A stretch of DNA of 64,000 bases from Odiellus spinosus (taxonomy: Eukaryota > Arthropoda > Arachnida > Opiliones > Phalangiidae). Under the pieces are notes generated by a model. That model worked only from the letters and a program-made list of their open reading frames with translations, was not told the DNA's origin and searched no databases. The stretch spans positions 22,153,794-22,217,793 of the forward strand of contig OY987234.1 of NCBI GenBank assembly GCA_963920705.1. The letters run 5' to 3'. A program made the position numbers and the translations under genes. Below, piece by piece: positions 1 to 10,032 of the stretch; positions within the stretch are counted from its first letter, which is position 1, and every line of letters begins with the position of its first letter.

Positions 1-220
1 TTCGACAAAGCCCGAATCAACCCCTTCTAGCGAAGCTCAGGATCCTTACCTTAGAATTAGTCAGTAACTGAGATTTGGTTCGTCTCATACTTTGGGCTGA
101 AGAAGATTGTTGCCGCGACTTTCGAAGGTCAAAACCACTGGATAAATAAGAGACGATAATTTAAGGTTAAAAAAACAAAAAAAGATTGTAATAAAACTTC
201 CTAGAAACGTGTTTTTTTAC

Positions 221-3200
221 CTCCTAGTATACCTTGAATTATGCTCGACATTTTCGAGAAATTTCTGCTCCAACTTATTCCTTTGCCAACTCAAGTCTTT
301 CAACTTTTTAATTAGGGCATTGTTATCATCGTGAAGCGTATCCTCCACAAACCTTTCTAACAAACTGTGATATTCGGCTAAAAGACTAGATACGCGTTGC
401 ATTAAGAAAGTGCGTTCTTCGATCAACGAAGAATTTAACCTGTTAAATTCCTGAAAGAAAGAAAATTGTTTAACCCTGTTTTTAAGTTTAATTGCGGTTT
501 TAATTACTTCACAGTTACTGCTCAATCGATTAAGTTCCACATCCAAAGAAGACAAATGTCCCTTAGATTCAGCCAACTCTCCTTGAAGCCTAGTATACTT
601 CAATTTTAATTCGTTGTTTTCAGTTTTTAAAGCCTTTTTCGATTCAATTAGACTTCCGTTGTCAATTTGAAGCTTTTCATTTTCTTCCTTTAACGACTTA
701 AAATGCTCTTTCAACTGCGAATGTTGAATTCTCAAAGATATTAAACTCTTCGGATCAACTTTGGGATTCTCATCCAACACTTCTCGTAAACGAGCTACTT
801 CTTCTTGGGAAATCGAAACGGCTTGAAACTTATCCTAAAATTATATTTCATTAAACTTTACGGTTCTTTTACGGTTTGTTTCTATAAAGCCATACTTGAA
901 GTACCCCATGGTCCACTTTCAACTGTCGATGTTGGGCTTTCAAGGTAGTGTATTTCGCGGCTAAATTTTCATATTCCAAAGTTAATTGATTATGAAGTTT
1001 CTGAAGAGTTTCGTGGTCATTGAGCAACGATTTCTGGATGTCCTGAAGCTCCATAATACTGCTCTGAAGCTGTTGGAATTATATTTATATTAAACTACAA
1101 ACAAAAACTAAACTTTGATTAAGTTTAAGCAAATTTGACTGACTAGTTTGACCCTATCTTCGTAAGCCGCAACTTGACACTGATAGTTGGTGTTTTGAGA
1201 GGTCAAGGAGGAGTTTTGCGATTTAAGTAATGACGTTTCAACTTCGAGTTTGGCTAGTTTGGAATGAAGTTCCGTATTTTGTTTATTTAAACTGGAATGT
1301 TTTTGTTGAATGAGTTCAACTTCGCTGGTCAGATTCGCATTCTGATCTTTAAGGGTGGAAGCTTGGTTGCGAAAATTGCGGTTCTCTTCATCAAGTAATA
1401 CCACCTATAAGTAGAATAAACCTCCGTTATAAATGCACCTAAAAAACCTTATAATGAAATATAGCGCATAACCTAACATTTTGATTTCTATTTTGTTATA
1501 GCCGGTTAAATATAGGCCTAGTTTTAGCAGACGAACTTTGGTTATAAAGAAATTTCCCTTAAATTATTTTAATCTAAATCACTTCACACAAAAAAATTGA
1601 GAAAACAATATTCACCTTTCGCTCAAGACTAGCGACAGTTGATTTTAAGGAACTAACTTCTTTGGGGTTACATTCTTTATCACCGTCTTCGCTTTTCAAA
1701 GAGCTCTGCTCTTTTTCTCTAGATAGCTCTAAAGCGTTCGAGCTATCGCATTGTAACTCTTCTTCAAATAGAGAGACATTTTCGATAATTTCTGGAACTT
1801 GAACCCTTTAATGGTAAAAATTAATTATTACCAGTACTTAAAAGTGTAAATAATCGCTATAATTATTTACTCTTTCTCTTCTTTTATGTTTTCTTGTTGA
1901 AGCATAGTTAAACGATCAATTTCGCTGCTAACTTGTTGGTTTCGAATCTTTTCACTCACGAGATCCTTTAAATTTGAATAAATTAAGTATTATTTCAAGT
2001 TATTTGACTGTTTATAAAGTTAAAGGGGAAGTTAACTTCATAGACAATATACCTGTCGTAAAGCTGCTAGAGTTTTTTTGGTTAACGTTACTTGCTGCAC
2101 TAATTCTCGATTTTCTTTCTCTTGCTCTCGACATCGGACCGACAAATAGCTAAGGTTTTCTTTTTCTTTGGTTAACTGTTTGTTTTCCCTTTCGAGGCTC
2201 GATACCCGAGAAGACAACTCTTCAATTGCTGAATCTTTTATCTGAATTTAATCCAAACATTAAGGATGAGAATAGAATTTTACTTTTAACGCCGTAAAAT
2301 GAAAACTAATTTACCTCAACTGCGTTCCTTAGTCTTTTAATCTCTTTTTCGGAGTATTTCTTTTCTTGCTCTAACTTATGGTTATCAGCCTCCAAATTGG
2401 TATTCTCCTTCTCAAGATCGTGGTACTTGCGAATGGAGAGCTTAAAGCTTTCTAACGTCGTGTTTAGTTTCAAATTCTCATTTTCCAAAGAGAGCATTTC
2501 TTGTTGCGCTTCGTTTAACTTGTCCTGCAGAGTTTTAACGGTGCGATGAAGAAGGTGATTCTCCGTGTTTAAACCGCAAACGGTTTGTTCAGTAACCTGA
2601 TGTTTAGTTTCGTTTGATTTAAGGATCTTAATTTGCGCCTCGAGAGACTGAATAGTGGCTTCTAATTCTTTCCTCTTGTTTTCGAGGGTCTGAGTCTTTT
2701 TAGCGGTTTCTACTTCCTCTTGTTTTAGGTTGTTAACCTGAATTTCTAAAGCGGATATCTTTTGTTGGTGTTCTTCCAGTTCTTTGAGCAACTCCAATTC
2801 CTTATTACTTCGCTCATCTACGGGAGTATTCTGCTTGCTATTCTCCACTTCCATTCTAAGCTTGTTATTTTCCAGCTCGAGATAGAGAGCTCTCGTCTGA
2901 GCGTCGGCGTTAAGTTGATCTTGAAGGTTAACACCTTGCCCTGCTTTATCATTATTGACTTTTTCGTTTACAAACAACATCCGTGCTAGATAGAAATTTT
3001 TAAATACCTTACCTAAATTACGCTGACATTTTAAATTGCTTAGTTCCGTTTGCGAAAGACGCAATTCCTCCATACAAGATTTCTTTTCAAAATGAAGCTG
3101 CGAATTTTCTTCGAGTAGTAATTCAATTCTATCCTTGTTATTCGATTGAATCTACGTAGTAAAATAACTAGTCTCAACACGGGACAAATATAAATGACAA

Positions 3201-5111
3201 TATATTTAAAATACCGTTTCAAGTTCGTTGGTTTTAGTCTGATATTTCAATAGTTCCGATTCTAATTCGGGAATCTGTTCTAATCTTTTTCTGCAACTAT
3301 CCAATTGCTCTTCAAGCATTATTTTTGTGTCTGTAAGAATCTTATTGTCCTCTCGAATTTCCTTTATAGATTAAAACAATGTTAATTTGATATTCTCGAA
3401 GAAAATCGTGTTGAAAGTACTAACACGGTTGATAAAACAATAGAAATTGAAAGACTCGAGATATCCTATCATAAACGTTTAGGGGGAATTTAAAAGACTT
3501 CCCTCCAACAACCGCCACTGTCTTAACATTTAATTATTAATTTATACGTCATGTCTGTTGTATCTCGAGTCTTTTAATCATTCTTAAAGATCAAATTAAT
3601 ACCTCCATTCTAGACCGATAATATTCTAATTCCTTCATTTTATCTTTATAGCGTTGAATTTCGCTTTCGAGCTTATCAACTTTATGAACTCGTTCTTTTA
3701 GTATGTCCATTTCGTCTCTGTAGGCTTTCGCAGTTCTTGCTCCTTGAACTAATTCCAAATTCTAAAAAATAAATAAAATTATGGATGGACAATCAATATC
3801 ATCAATACCGAGACTCTACGTGAAATAACAAACCTCATTTCTTAAACGATTTGCCATATTTTTATGCGATTCCAGCTCTTCTTTCAGTTCTGCGATAGAC
3901 TCATTCTTTTCTTCTCTGAATTGCGTATTTTTAAACGGTAAAACTATGTTTTAACAATGCACGGATGAAAAATAATAACAAATAGGCCATTCTATAAAGT
4001 AGTTTTGATCTTTAGCAAATTATTGAAAAGGTTTTTGAAATATATGATCAATAAAAGGAGATTAATTTGACACAGCCCGAATTAACAACTTTATAGAATG
4101 GAGTATTCACTAATACACTAACAATTCTTGTAGAAGTCTCCGAAGCTTAGATTTTACTTCAGCCAATTCAACTACAAGCCTCGACCCTTCCGGACTAGAG
4201 AAAGAGCTAGGACTAAGTAGTCCCGCATCAATGGGATTGCTATCGTTATCCAGAGAATTGCAAATCTCGTGTTCCAGCACAAGACTGACCATTCTCTAGA
4301 TTAAGAGTAAAAAAACATCAGAAAAACTTCCATCGTTGTACTCTAATTTGGTTATATACTTGTATAATATCGTCCCTTTCGTCTACGAGCCTTTTCACAT
4401 TCTGAATAAGAGTGAAAAATACGTGTTCTTGATCACCGGGCGAGAGTCTGCATAAATCGTTCCAATCCATAGACCACGTTGACTCTGGATTTTCATTCAC
4501 TTGTTTAATGCATTCTACTATAGTGTGTTGCGATTCTAAATCTAATTTCTTTATGTTTTCGATGAAGACTTCCTTCTGTTCGCATTGTACAGCGGATCCC
4601 AATATTAAGAGTAGTAAAGCGTTCATTTCATCCAGGCTCGAATCTAACCAATTAAACAATCAGTTGTTTCCGGGAGTTCTTGTTACTTAAATATAAAACC
4701 AACCTTCTTCCGGATTTTTTCCTATTTTTATAATGTCTGGCATTCTCATCACGACAATTTGACCCAAAACATCCTACAGAGTCATTTTAAACGTGAGATT
4801 TATTTTTTTTAAAGTAACTTATCAGGGTTTCACCGGTCTTACTTCGTAAAAAAGTTTTATGTTCTTCAATATAGCGTGTAAGTTTCTTATTCTGCATATC
4901 ATATCATCATTATTGCGAGAAATAGTTACTTGATGAGGCGGTTTTGGATCTCTTCATAAATAAATGGTGTCAAAAGTTTTAACAAAGTATACCTCTAACA
5001 TCTTCCATTAAAATGGAATACTAACATTTGATGCCAGATATTATTCAAAGTTACGCCGCTACAGAGAGTCTTGTAGTCAAGAATGCATCCTTCTCCTTCA
5101 ACCACTTTAAC
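221..5111 (-). CDS. CCDC88: CCDC88 (Girdin/Daple) homologue, 5' and central part, 17 exons
   Basis: Girdin/Daple proteins link dynein, actin, membranes and G-protein signalling. Phase-consistent exons, 5' to 3': 5111-5026, 4951-4843, 4773-4704, 4643-4360, 4295-4123, 3915-3834, 3761-3603, 3361-3215, 3151-3013, 2943-2315, 2241-2053, 1965-1871, 1805-1616, 1404-1114, 1069-896, 834-508, 450-221. The first four encode a HOOK domain (GKNPEE, LLLLILGSAVQCEQKE, VKRLVDERDD), as in vertebrate CCDC88A. Then come an SP-rich linker, VELAEVKSKLRRLLQEL, and a long coiled coil with the family signatures YRDEMDILKERVHKVDKLES and DLVSEKIRNQQ. The last visible exon (LNSSLIEERTFLMQR) matches the conserved end of the coiled coil. 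The start-codon exon lies upstream of 5111 and I could not place it. The C-terminal region, where family members carry the G-alpha-binding motif, is off the left edge. The 3' boundary of exon 1404-1114 is uncertain (a donor near 1135 is possible). Confidence 0.93.
451..507 (-). other. 57-bp stop-free intron in the CCDC88 gene
   Basis: On the minus strand the reading frame stays open across this stretch. It nevertheless begins GTAATT and ends in a pyrimidine run, TTTTCTTTCTTTCAG, and removing it joins NCE to EFNRLNSSL without a phase change. Removal also improves agreement with the vertebrate Girdin pattern at this position. It is most likely a short intron whose length is a multiple of three. 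Confidence 0.75.
2944..3012 (-). other. Probable 69-bp stop-free intron in the CCDC88 gene, acceptor uncertain
   Basis: A strong donor, G|GTAAGG, sits inside an otherwise open minus-strand frame. Two acceptors keep phase. One ends ATAAAG after 69 bp, close in size to other introns here and of a type used elsewhere in the window (CTATAAAG, CTTATAAAG). The other ends CTATCTAG after only 27 bp, which is below the usual lower limit for animal introns. Reading straight through is also possible. I favour the 69-bp version. Confidence 0.5.
3449..3575. repeat. Intronic fold-back, CTCGAGATA arms
   Basis: Within the CCDC88 intron between exons 3761-3603 and 3361-3215, GAAAGACTCGAGATA at 3449-3463 is matched in reverse complement by TATCTCGAGTCTTTT at 3561-3575. 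The arms enclose about 97 bp. It looks like a small inverted-repeat element; no target duplication was established. Confidence 0.55.
3987..4101. repeat. Intronic fold-back, CCATTCTATAAAGT arms
   Basis: In the CCDC88 intron between exons 4295-4123 and 3915-3834, CCATTCTATAAAGT at 3987-4000 is mirrored by ACTTTATAGAATGG ending at 4101. It is about 115 bp in total and fits a small inverted-repeat transposon or its remnant. The same intron carries the acceptor of the next exon downstream of it. Confidence 0.6.
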
Positions 5112-6884
5112 CTTTGAATTAAATAAAATCAATAGACGTATCCAAATCATAGAAGAAATCTCCTCTAAATCTAGTTAAGTTTAACTGCAACTTTGCGCTT
5201 TCAATTGAGGAGGGGCTAAATACCAGCATGAGTTGGATTTACTCGGGGCTAGAAATTTAACATTTTACTGCTTTAGTCATTTAGTAATTTATTTACTAGC
5301 TAAAGGTACCTCGACATAGACATTCAAACTTCTAACTACCCATAGGGTCATGTAAAAAGACTATAATTAGTAATTTTACAATTAATAAGATATGTTTGAA
5401 CCATTGAGTTGCGAATATATTTGCTTCTATAGGTACAATTTGATTTTCACTGTCTAGGTCATGTTTTAGTTGGAACAGATGCTTATCTTTAATTATAGGA
5501 AGGCGGGGTTTCATGCAACAAGATTATAACGTTAAACCTTGAGCATAAACCACAAGCCTTATTTGTACAATGTGATGGGCTATTCTATTCGTAAATATTT
5601 GTCCTGCGAAATGAATGTTTCCAGAGATAATAAAGTTAACTCCAGGGATATTATAAATTCCAAATGGAATAGGTGCTAACTCGTAATACAAGGTACTAAG
5701 ATACTATAATAACCGGGTAATCCACTCCTGCCTATAACCAACAAATAAAATATGCTTATTGAATATATAAAAAAAATGGCATACCCATGAGACCAAGGCG
5801 CTTCTCATGAAATCGGAAACAGAATTCGAAGCCATTGTATTGACCCTTCCAGGCTGGCGAAGCCGTGGAGGTAGACAAAGGCTTTTTTCCAGATCAAAAC
5901 AAAAGATAATGACTGACCAAGGCTACACTTCTAGTAAAGATCCACATTTTTTCACTTTTCTAGTTTTCTTTCAAGAGTACAGATTCTACAGTTCTACGCG
6001 CAAAACTTGAAAACCTATTTACAAAATTAAAAGCTTAAACTTTTCACAAACAAAAATACTATCTCTGCGGTTCTATAATATTCATTTTTAATTTAATATA
6101 CTTTAAATCTTTAACTAAAAAGAACATCGATTGAGAGCAATGACTCTCCCTCAACGGCCATTTTTCATTTCCTCATTTGCGTTCCGAAATATACCGAAAT
6201 GTATACCGAGTATACCGAATTGGTAAACAAGATGGTGAAGTCCATAACGAAGCCACACCTCGATAAGCCTTTTAATGTGCAAGCAGTAACCTAAATAAGA
6301 TCCCTTAAAGGCCCTATCTGCCCTAGAATCTTAACTTTATTTTTGGCCTTGATCTGCCCCTTGATAATAATCTTCGCTTATGCACACAGCCTAGCTTTGA
6401 TTGTACAATTTGGTATGGTAAGCGTTTGTCTGCTATGTAAGAAGTAAACTTTAAAGGGACTTAAAAATTAAAGAATGAGGATACTGGATAGTCACTTTAA
6501 GACAGGTGCAAATTTTCAACCGGTTTTAGTAGTTATTTGCACTGCACGCGTCTCTAGGCCATTCACAAAATATGGTGCAAAGGCCTTTTGAAAGGAAAGG
6601 GGTATGCGGAAATTGAAAACCAAAAAGACGTAACTTGCACTTTTTGACGTAAAAAAGTTACTACATTTTCCTTTTAAAAATGAGTAAGGAAAGAATGGTG
6701 CGTTGTTATCGTGCGTAATCAAGCGAGTAATTTCAGGTCTAAACGTCTAACTATTGGGAAATAACTTTTCCCTATCTTTTCAGTTTAGTAACTATTCAGT
6801 ATTTTTAACCTAATAAAAGTTTACAATATGTCGGTTTACTAGCAGCAATATTAGTATAGTTCCTAAGCCTTGATAAAAGGGAAA
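5112..6884. other. Intergenic region between divergent genes; missing CCDC88 first exon and both promoters expected here
   Basis: CCDC88 runs left from here and the GPR180-like gene runs right. The first CCDC88 coding exon must lie in this interval or further right. A short stretch around 5333-5365 ends in TGG followed by GTAGTT on the minus strand and could be part of it, but the match is too weak to call. Small direct repeats of ATACCGA occur near 6190-6220. No other coding sequence is evident. Confidence 0.5.
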
Positions 6885-8634
6885 ATGACACAAACAAGAT
6901 GGACGAAATTATATTTTTGGATAACATTCCTGGCAATTTGGGCGAATAACTCCCAAGGATTACATTTGAAAGGAACTTGGAAAAGTGTAGAATTTTTTAG
7001 GTTCTTGTCAAAGTTTGGTTTTCAAAAAACTGACCTTCACGACGCCAATACGCTGGGATATATCTATGGCAATATAACGTTGAAGACCTTGAAAGCGTAT
7101 CCTCCAAACAACGAGACATTCGCCACTCTTTTAGTCGTTGATAGGGAATATTTCCTCGAATATTACGGCAATCGTAGCGTCAAAGATCAGAATGAAGCTT
7201 GCCAAAAAATGTTCAGCAAGATCAACACAGTTGCGTACGACAAACACTGTTACCAAGATGGAACCCAAGACTTCATCCGCAAAATCCCTTGTCCAAAAGG
7301 CCAAATATGCGAGGATGAAGACCAGCCTGCGCAATTGGTTCCAAACCACCAATTCACCTATTTTGTGCACGACAATTACCAAGCGAGGTTAGAATTTTCA
7401 TTTCACATTGCCATATATTATATAGGATAATAATTCATACGGTTTTTTACAGATTCTGGTATATAAGCATGGCTGCTTGTTATAGAGATATTAACTGCAA
7501 CTGGACAGCTTCTACTGATTTGGATTTTGAGCTAGAATACGATATTTGGCTAGTTAATGGCAATCCTGATAAATTAAACAGCAATCCTTTTGAATTCCAG
7601 TTTTCCTTCGACAGTCAGGTATTTTTTAAGACCCTTCTAATCTTGATTTGTAGCAAAACCTAATTGTTAAACTCTTTCTTTAGGACACTGTGGAGATATA
7701 TTTGGTTTTCTTCGCTTTATACATTATCTTAGTCGCCATTCAAATCTACGCTACTCTGCGATATCATCACCTTTTAACTTGCCTCTTCACTCTCTCGCTA
7801 ATTTTTCAACTCTTGGCTTTCTTCTTCAAATTAGTCCATAAATTTAAATTCGCAGTCGATGGAGAAGGAGTAGAAACGCTCGATATCATTGGAACTGTAG
7901 TTTACTTGGTCTCCCAGAGTCTCTTCATGCTCTTGTTATTGCTATTAGCCAAAGGTTGGGCCATCACTCGACCCGAGGTCACTTGGAAAGCCATAGTGTT
8001 TTGCTTATGGCTAATTTACACGTGCATCAACATCTTCCTCTATATTTGGAATAGGGTAAAGTACCCTTTACGCTTTAAATGTCTGCGGTGGACTAATAAT
8101 TCATTTTTTTCCTTACTTATAAAGACTGAAGTGGACGTCATCGAGGACATCGAAGAATACCAGACCATTCCGGGCTGGATTAGCCTAATTTTCCGAATGA
8201 TCATCATGATTTGGTTCCTCTACGAATTAAGATCCACGATGCTTGATGAAAATGAACAAACAAAATTGAGGTTCTATTTGGATTTCGGAGCCGGAATCTT
8301 GGTTTGGTTCTTTTACCTACCCATGGTTGCGCTTATTGCCCTCTACGTATCCACATTATGGAGACAAAAGCTTCTATTGGGTAAGAAAAGTTGCGGAAAC
8401 TGATAAAAATCGTTCAATAATCTAATGTAAAATTTATTTCCAGGAATAACATCGAGCGCTGATTTCCTGGCTTACGCGACGATGGCTCATTTATTATGGC
8501 CGAGCCGTAGCAAACAATATTTTCAACTAATCAACGACTCTGATACTGCGGAGGAATTAGAAGAATTTAGCGAAGCTCCTCATAATGTCGAGGAACCAAA
8601 GAAATTTAAATCCGCGAATTTTCCGACTATTTAA
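6885..8634 (+). CDS. GPR180: GPR180/TMEM145-family seven-helix (GOST) membrane protein, complete, 5 exons
   Basis: Exons: 6885-7387, 7453-7618, 7684-8055, 8125-8380, 8444-8634; 495 codons plus TAA, close to human TMEM145 and GPR180. The start is the first ATG of the frame; the upstream in-frame TTG was rejected. Residues 1-25 form a signal peptide ending near NNSQG. A lumenal GOLD-like domain follows, opening LHLKGTW as in KTLRGSF of GPR180, with cysteines and N-glycosylation sequons (NIT, NET, NRS, NWT). RFWYISMAAC and LEYDIWLVNG match the TMEM145 pattern WWYIALSKC / LEYEMVLTNG. Seven hydrophobic helices run from about residue 224 (VEIYLVFFALY) to about 450 (ADFLAYATMAHLLW), followed by an acidic tail. 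The family acts in the secretory pathway or plasma membrane; GPR180 has been linked to TGF-beta signalling. I cannot decide between GPR180 and TMEM145 orthology. Confidence 0.92.
8056..8124 (+). other. 69-bp stop-free intron in the GPR180-like gene
   Basis: The frame is open through this interval. It starts GTAAAG and ends with a T-rich tract and CTTATAAAG. Its length resembles the other introns of the gene (65, 65 and 63 bp). The 23 residues it would add (starting VKYPLRFK) have no counterpart in the family and break the loop between helices 4 and 5. Removal joins YIWNR to TEVDVIED. Confidence 0.8.
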
Positions 8635-8969
8635 AAGAAAAAAATCAATTTTAAAGGAAAAAAATTGAGTGTAATTAGTTATTCGAACAAACCCATTTTA
8701 AGGTTTCTCTTTGTATATAAGAAAATTTCAAAATAATCTTATTAATAGTTAGATTTTATGAACTTTAAAAAAACAAATTTAGGCATTTAGAAGAATCGTT
8801 CGCTATTAAATTTTTAAAGAAAAAATGTGAGAAGATCCGTGCCAAGATTATGTTGGTTTTTAAACATTTTTTTCCGTTGATTAAATATACGTTATTACTA
8901 TTTGTACATAGCTTTATTGGCCATTAATAAGATTAAATTATTTCATACAGCCACCCAATATTTTTGGAA

Positions 8970-8975
8970 AATAAA
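8970..8975 (+). terminator. Candidate polyadenylation signal of the GPR180-like gene
   Basis: AATAAA lies 336 bases after the stop codon in an AT-rich untranslated region, followed by T-rich sequence. In DNA this AT-rich the hexamer is common, so the assignment is tentative. Confidence 0.35.
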
Positions 8976-9272
8976 ATTTGAGTCTCGATATAATTTTGAT
9001 TTGTTTTAAATTACATCGTCGCTAGCGGCAAAAATAAGAAGGCAGGCCTACAATTGTATTATACATATTTGTGAAGAAACAAGTTTTAAAAACTGGCATG
9101 ATTGATGAATTAGTTTATTTTTTTAGTGAATTGGTGAGAAACGAAGATAAATTACTCGGATGATTTTAATAGCGATTTCATCTTGATTTTTTTTATTCAA
9201 AATTATATAAATATTCACGTAGCGTACGAGACTAATTGTTGGGTGATATACTTAGAAAAACGTAAGGGGATA

Positions 9273-9616
9273 AAGGGAAAATGCAACCGGCCAACAAATA
9301 ATTTTCTATCGCTTATTTACCTTTTAAACTGACTCAACAAACCAATATTACGCTAGAAATCAATTTTTAACTTACTTGTAAAGTAGGCTTAACAATAATC
9401 AACTTTATTCCGACAATGAAAAGCTTCAAAGGTCTGAGCTTTCGCTCGTTCATCGGTGACCTAATTAACTAAGAGATATCAAACTCTCCGTAAATTATAG
9501 CTAAGCTTACTATCAGTGGAAGTTAAAATTGATTTCTAACTTAAGGTTTGTAACAATTTTCACTCGTGGATCACTAAAGAATCGATAGAAAAATCATTAA
9601 TCAGGTTGCATTCGGA
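9273..9616. repeat. Decayed family C (TTAA-type) palindromic element
   Basis: The left end AGGGAAAATGCAACC and the right end GGTTGCATTC resemble the AGGGAGAATGCAACC ends of the intact copies at 29046 and 53642. Inside are diverged versions of the TATCGATTCCTTATTGTTTA and CTAGAAATAAATTTAAAACTTACC stretches. The flanking TTAA is no longer intact. Confidence 0.6.
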
Positions 9617-10032
9617 ATGGGCCTGGTTACAATAACTTAAATAAAACATTGGGCTTATATTTCAGCACGTAGAAAGCTAACACTCTATCTCGGGCATATT
9701 TGTAACCTCAACGCAAAAAGAAAAATTTATAATTAAGCAATAGGAATAACGGATAGGTTAAATTTTGGACAAACTGGCAATCTAGATGAAATGGATTATA
9801 ATCGTACGATTCTCGCTTAAAATATCAAGAATAACGAACAACTTGTAGCCAAAATGTTATTTATAGAAAATTCTTGTCAATCAATTCTTTAAAAGAAAAG
9901 GGTAAAAATGTTTAATTAACTTATAGAACCTGACTAGGACATGAATCAGACGCGTGTGCAACGCGTTACCGCTTTAGCGTAAGACAAAAACACTGTCGCA
10001 ACAAAATGATGGATTCTTAGGATCCTTTAATT

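Larger units (their letters stand above)
8635..10032. other. Shared 3' region of the convergent GPR180-like and TMEM87 genes
   Basis: This is non-coding sequence holding the 3' untranslated regions of two genes that point at each other. A decayed family C element occupies 9273-9616. For TMEM87 the minus strand has AATAAA overlapping its stop codon (10032-10037) and again at 9404-9409; I cannot tell which is used. Confidence 0.6.

Noticed and set aside
5332..5514. First CCDC88 exon candidate ending in TGG before GTAGTT
   Set aside because: The frame that would end in tryptophan does not resemble the family N-terminus closely enough; the first exon is left unplaced.
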